Shown: piece by piece, positions 5,271 to 5,499 of the stretch
Position numbering within the stretch: the first letter of the stretch is position 1
Layout: each line of letters begins with the position of its first letter
Source: Chloroflexota bacterium
GTDB lineage: Bacteria; Chloroflexota; Anaerolineae; Ardenticatenales; Ardenticatenaceae
NCBI GenBank assembly: GCA_003520455.1
Contig: DOUV01000588.1
Span: 3,207-8,705 of the forward strand
Reading direction: 5' to 3'
Length of the DNA: 5,499 bases
Notes under the pieces: generated by a model
What the model was told of the DNA's origin: nothing
Seen by the model: only the letters and a program-made list of their open reading frames with translations
Databases searched by the model: none
Translations under genes and position numbers: made by a program

Positions 5271-5499
5271 ATGAGCGCGGCGCAACTCAGCACCTTCGTC
5301 ACCGTCCTGCTGAGCAGCGGCCTGGTGGCGGCGGTGCCTTTGGCCCTGGCCGCGTTGGGTGAGACCTTTGCCGAACAGGCCGGCCTCCTCAACCTGGGCC
5401 TCGAGGGGATGATGCTGACCGCTGCCTTCGCCGGCTTCTACGTGGCCCTCAACACGAGCAGCGTGGCGGCCGGCCTCCTGGCCGGCCTCGCGGCGGGGG
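5271..5499 (+). CDS. ABC importer permease 2 (BMP/NupQ-like), 3' part outside the window
   Basis: The open frame starts at the ATG directly after the TGA of permease 1 and runs 76 codons to the window edge without a stop. The first 30 residues form a hydrophobic segment (about 8-29). They are followed by ETFAEQAGLLNLGLEGMML (31-49), the diagnostic ER(S/A)GxxNLGxEGMM block of the second permease in BMP/NupQ-type importers, and then by another hydrophobic stretch (51-76). Homologues have about 300 residues, so about a quarter is visible. It should form a heterodimer with permease 1, energised by the double ATPase. The substrate-binding lipoprotein gene may follow. Confidence 0.93.
   Translation, partial: MSAAQLSTFVTVLLSSGLVAAVPLALAALGETFAEQAGLLNLGLEGMMLTAAFAGFYVALNTSSVAAGLLAGLAAG

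Noticed and set aside
4245..5285. 346-codon open frame on the - strand
   Set aside because: It is the shadow of permease 1, with a His/Gln/Arg-rich product typical of antisense reading of a hydrophobic gene.

Overview
The window is a stretch of GC-rich bacterial chromosome with every recognisable gene on the + strand. It suggests a free-living, probably environmental, high-GC bacterium. The abundance of palindromic intergenic repeats is reminiscent of Chloroflexota and similar uncultured lineages, but this placement is an inference and is weak.

Layout. (1) Positions 1-80 are half of a dispersed palindromic repeat, ending 15 bases before an ATPase gene (96-878) of the CbiO/NikO type, which powers ECF-type cobalt or nickel uptake. 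(2) Positions 879-1268 hold no gene but contain two tandem miniature elements with shared 22-base terminal inverted repeats; the second contains a perfect 28-base palindrome of another repeat type. (3) A short cytoplasmic sulfite-oxidase-like molybdopterin protein lies at 1269-1880. (4) Positions 1881-2339 hold no gene and are a mosaic of inverted repeats: a 48+48-base hairpin, a perfect 42-base palindrome with symmetric flanks, and a 14-bp hairpin. Part of this mosaic is the inverted counterpart of positions 1-80. (5) A near-consensus sigma-70 promoter at 2340-2368 is followed by a leader of about 320 bases. (6) An ABC importer operon follows: a double ATPase (about 2695-4203), a first permease (4200-5270, overlapping by ATGA) and a second permease starting at 5271 and cut by the window end.

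How the genes work together. The last three genes encode the ATPase and two different membrane subunits of a BMP/NupOPQ-type (simple sugar or nucleoside) importer. Its substrate-binding lipoprotein is not in the window; the promoter stands directly before the ATPase, so that gene must be downstream or elsewhere. The CbiO ATPase would need CbiM/CbiQ-like membrane partners, probably upstream of the window. The molybdopterin enzyme appears to be a single gene between repeat clusters.

I found no new multi-gene system. What deserves a second look is intergenic: the nested or tandem miniature elements, the repeat family that reaches the cbiO start, and the long leader behind a strong promoter.
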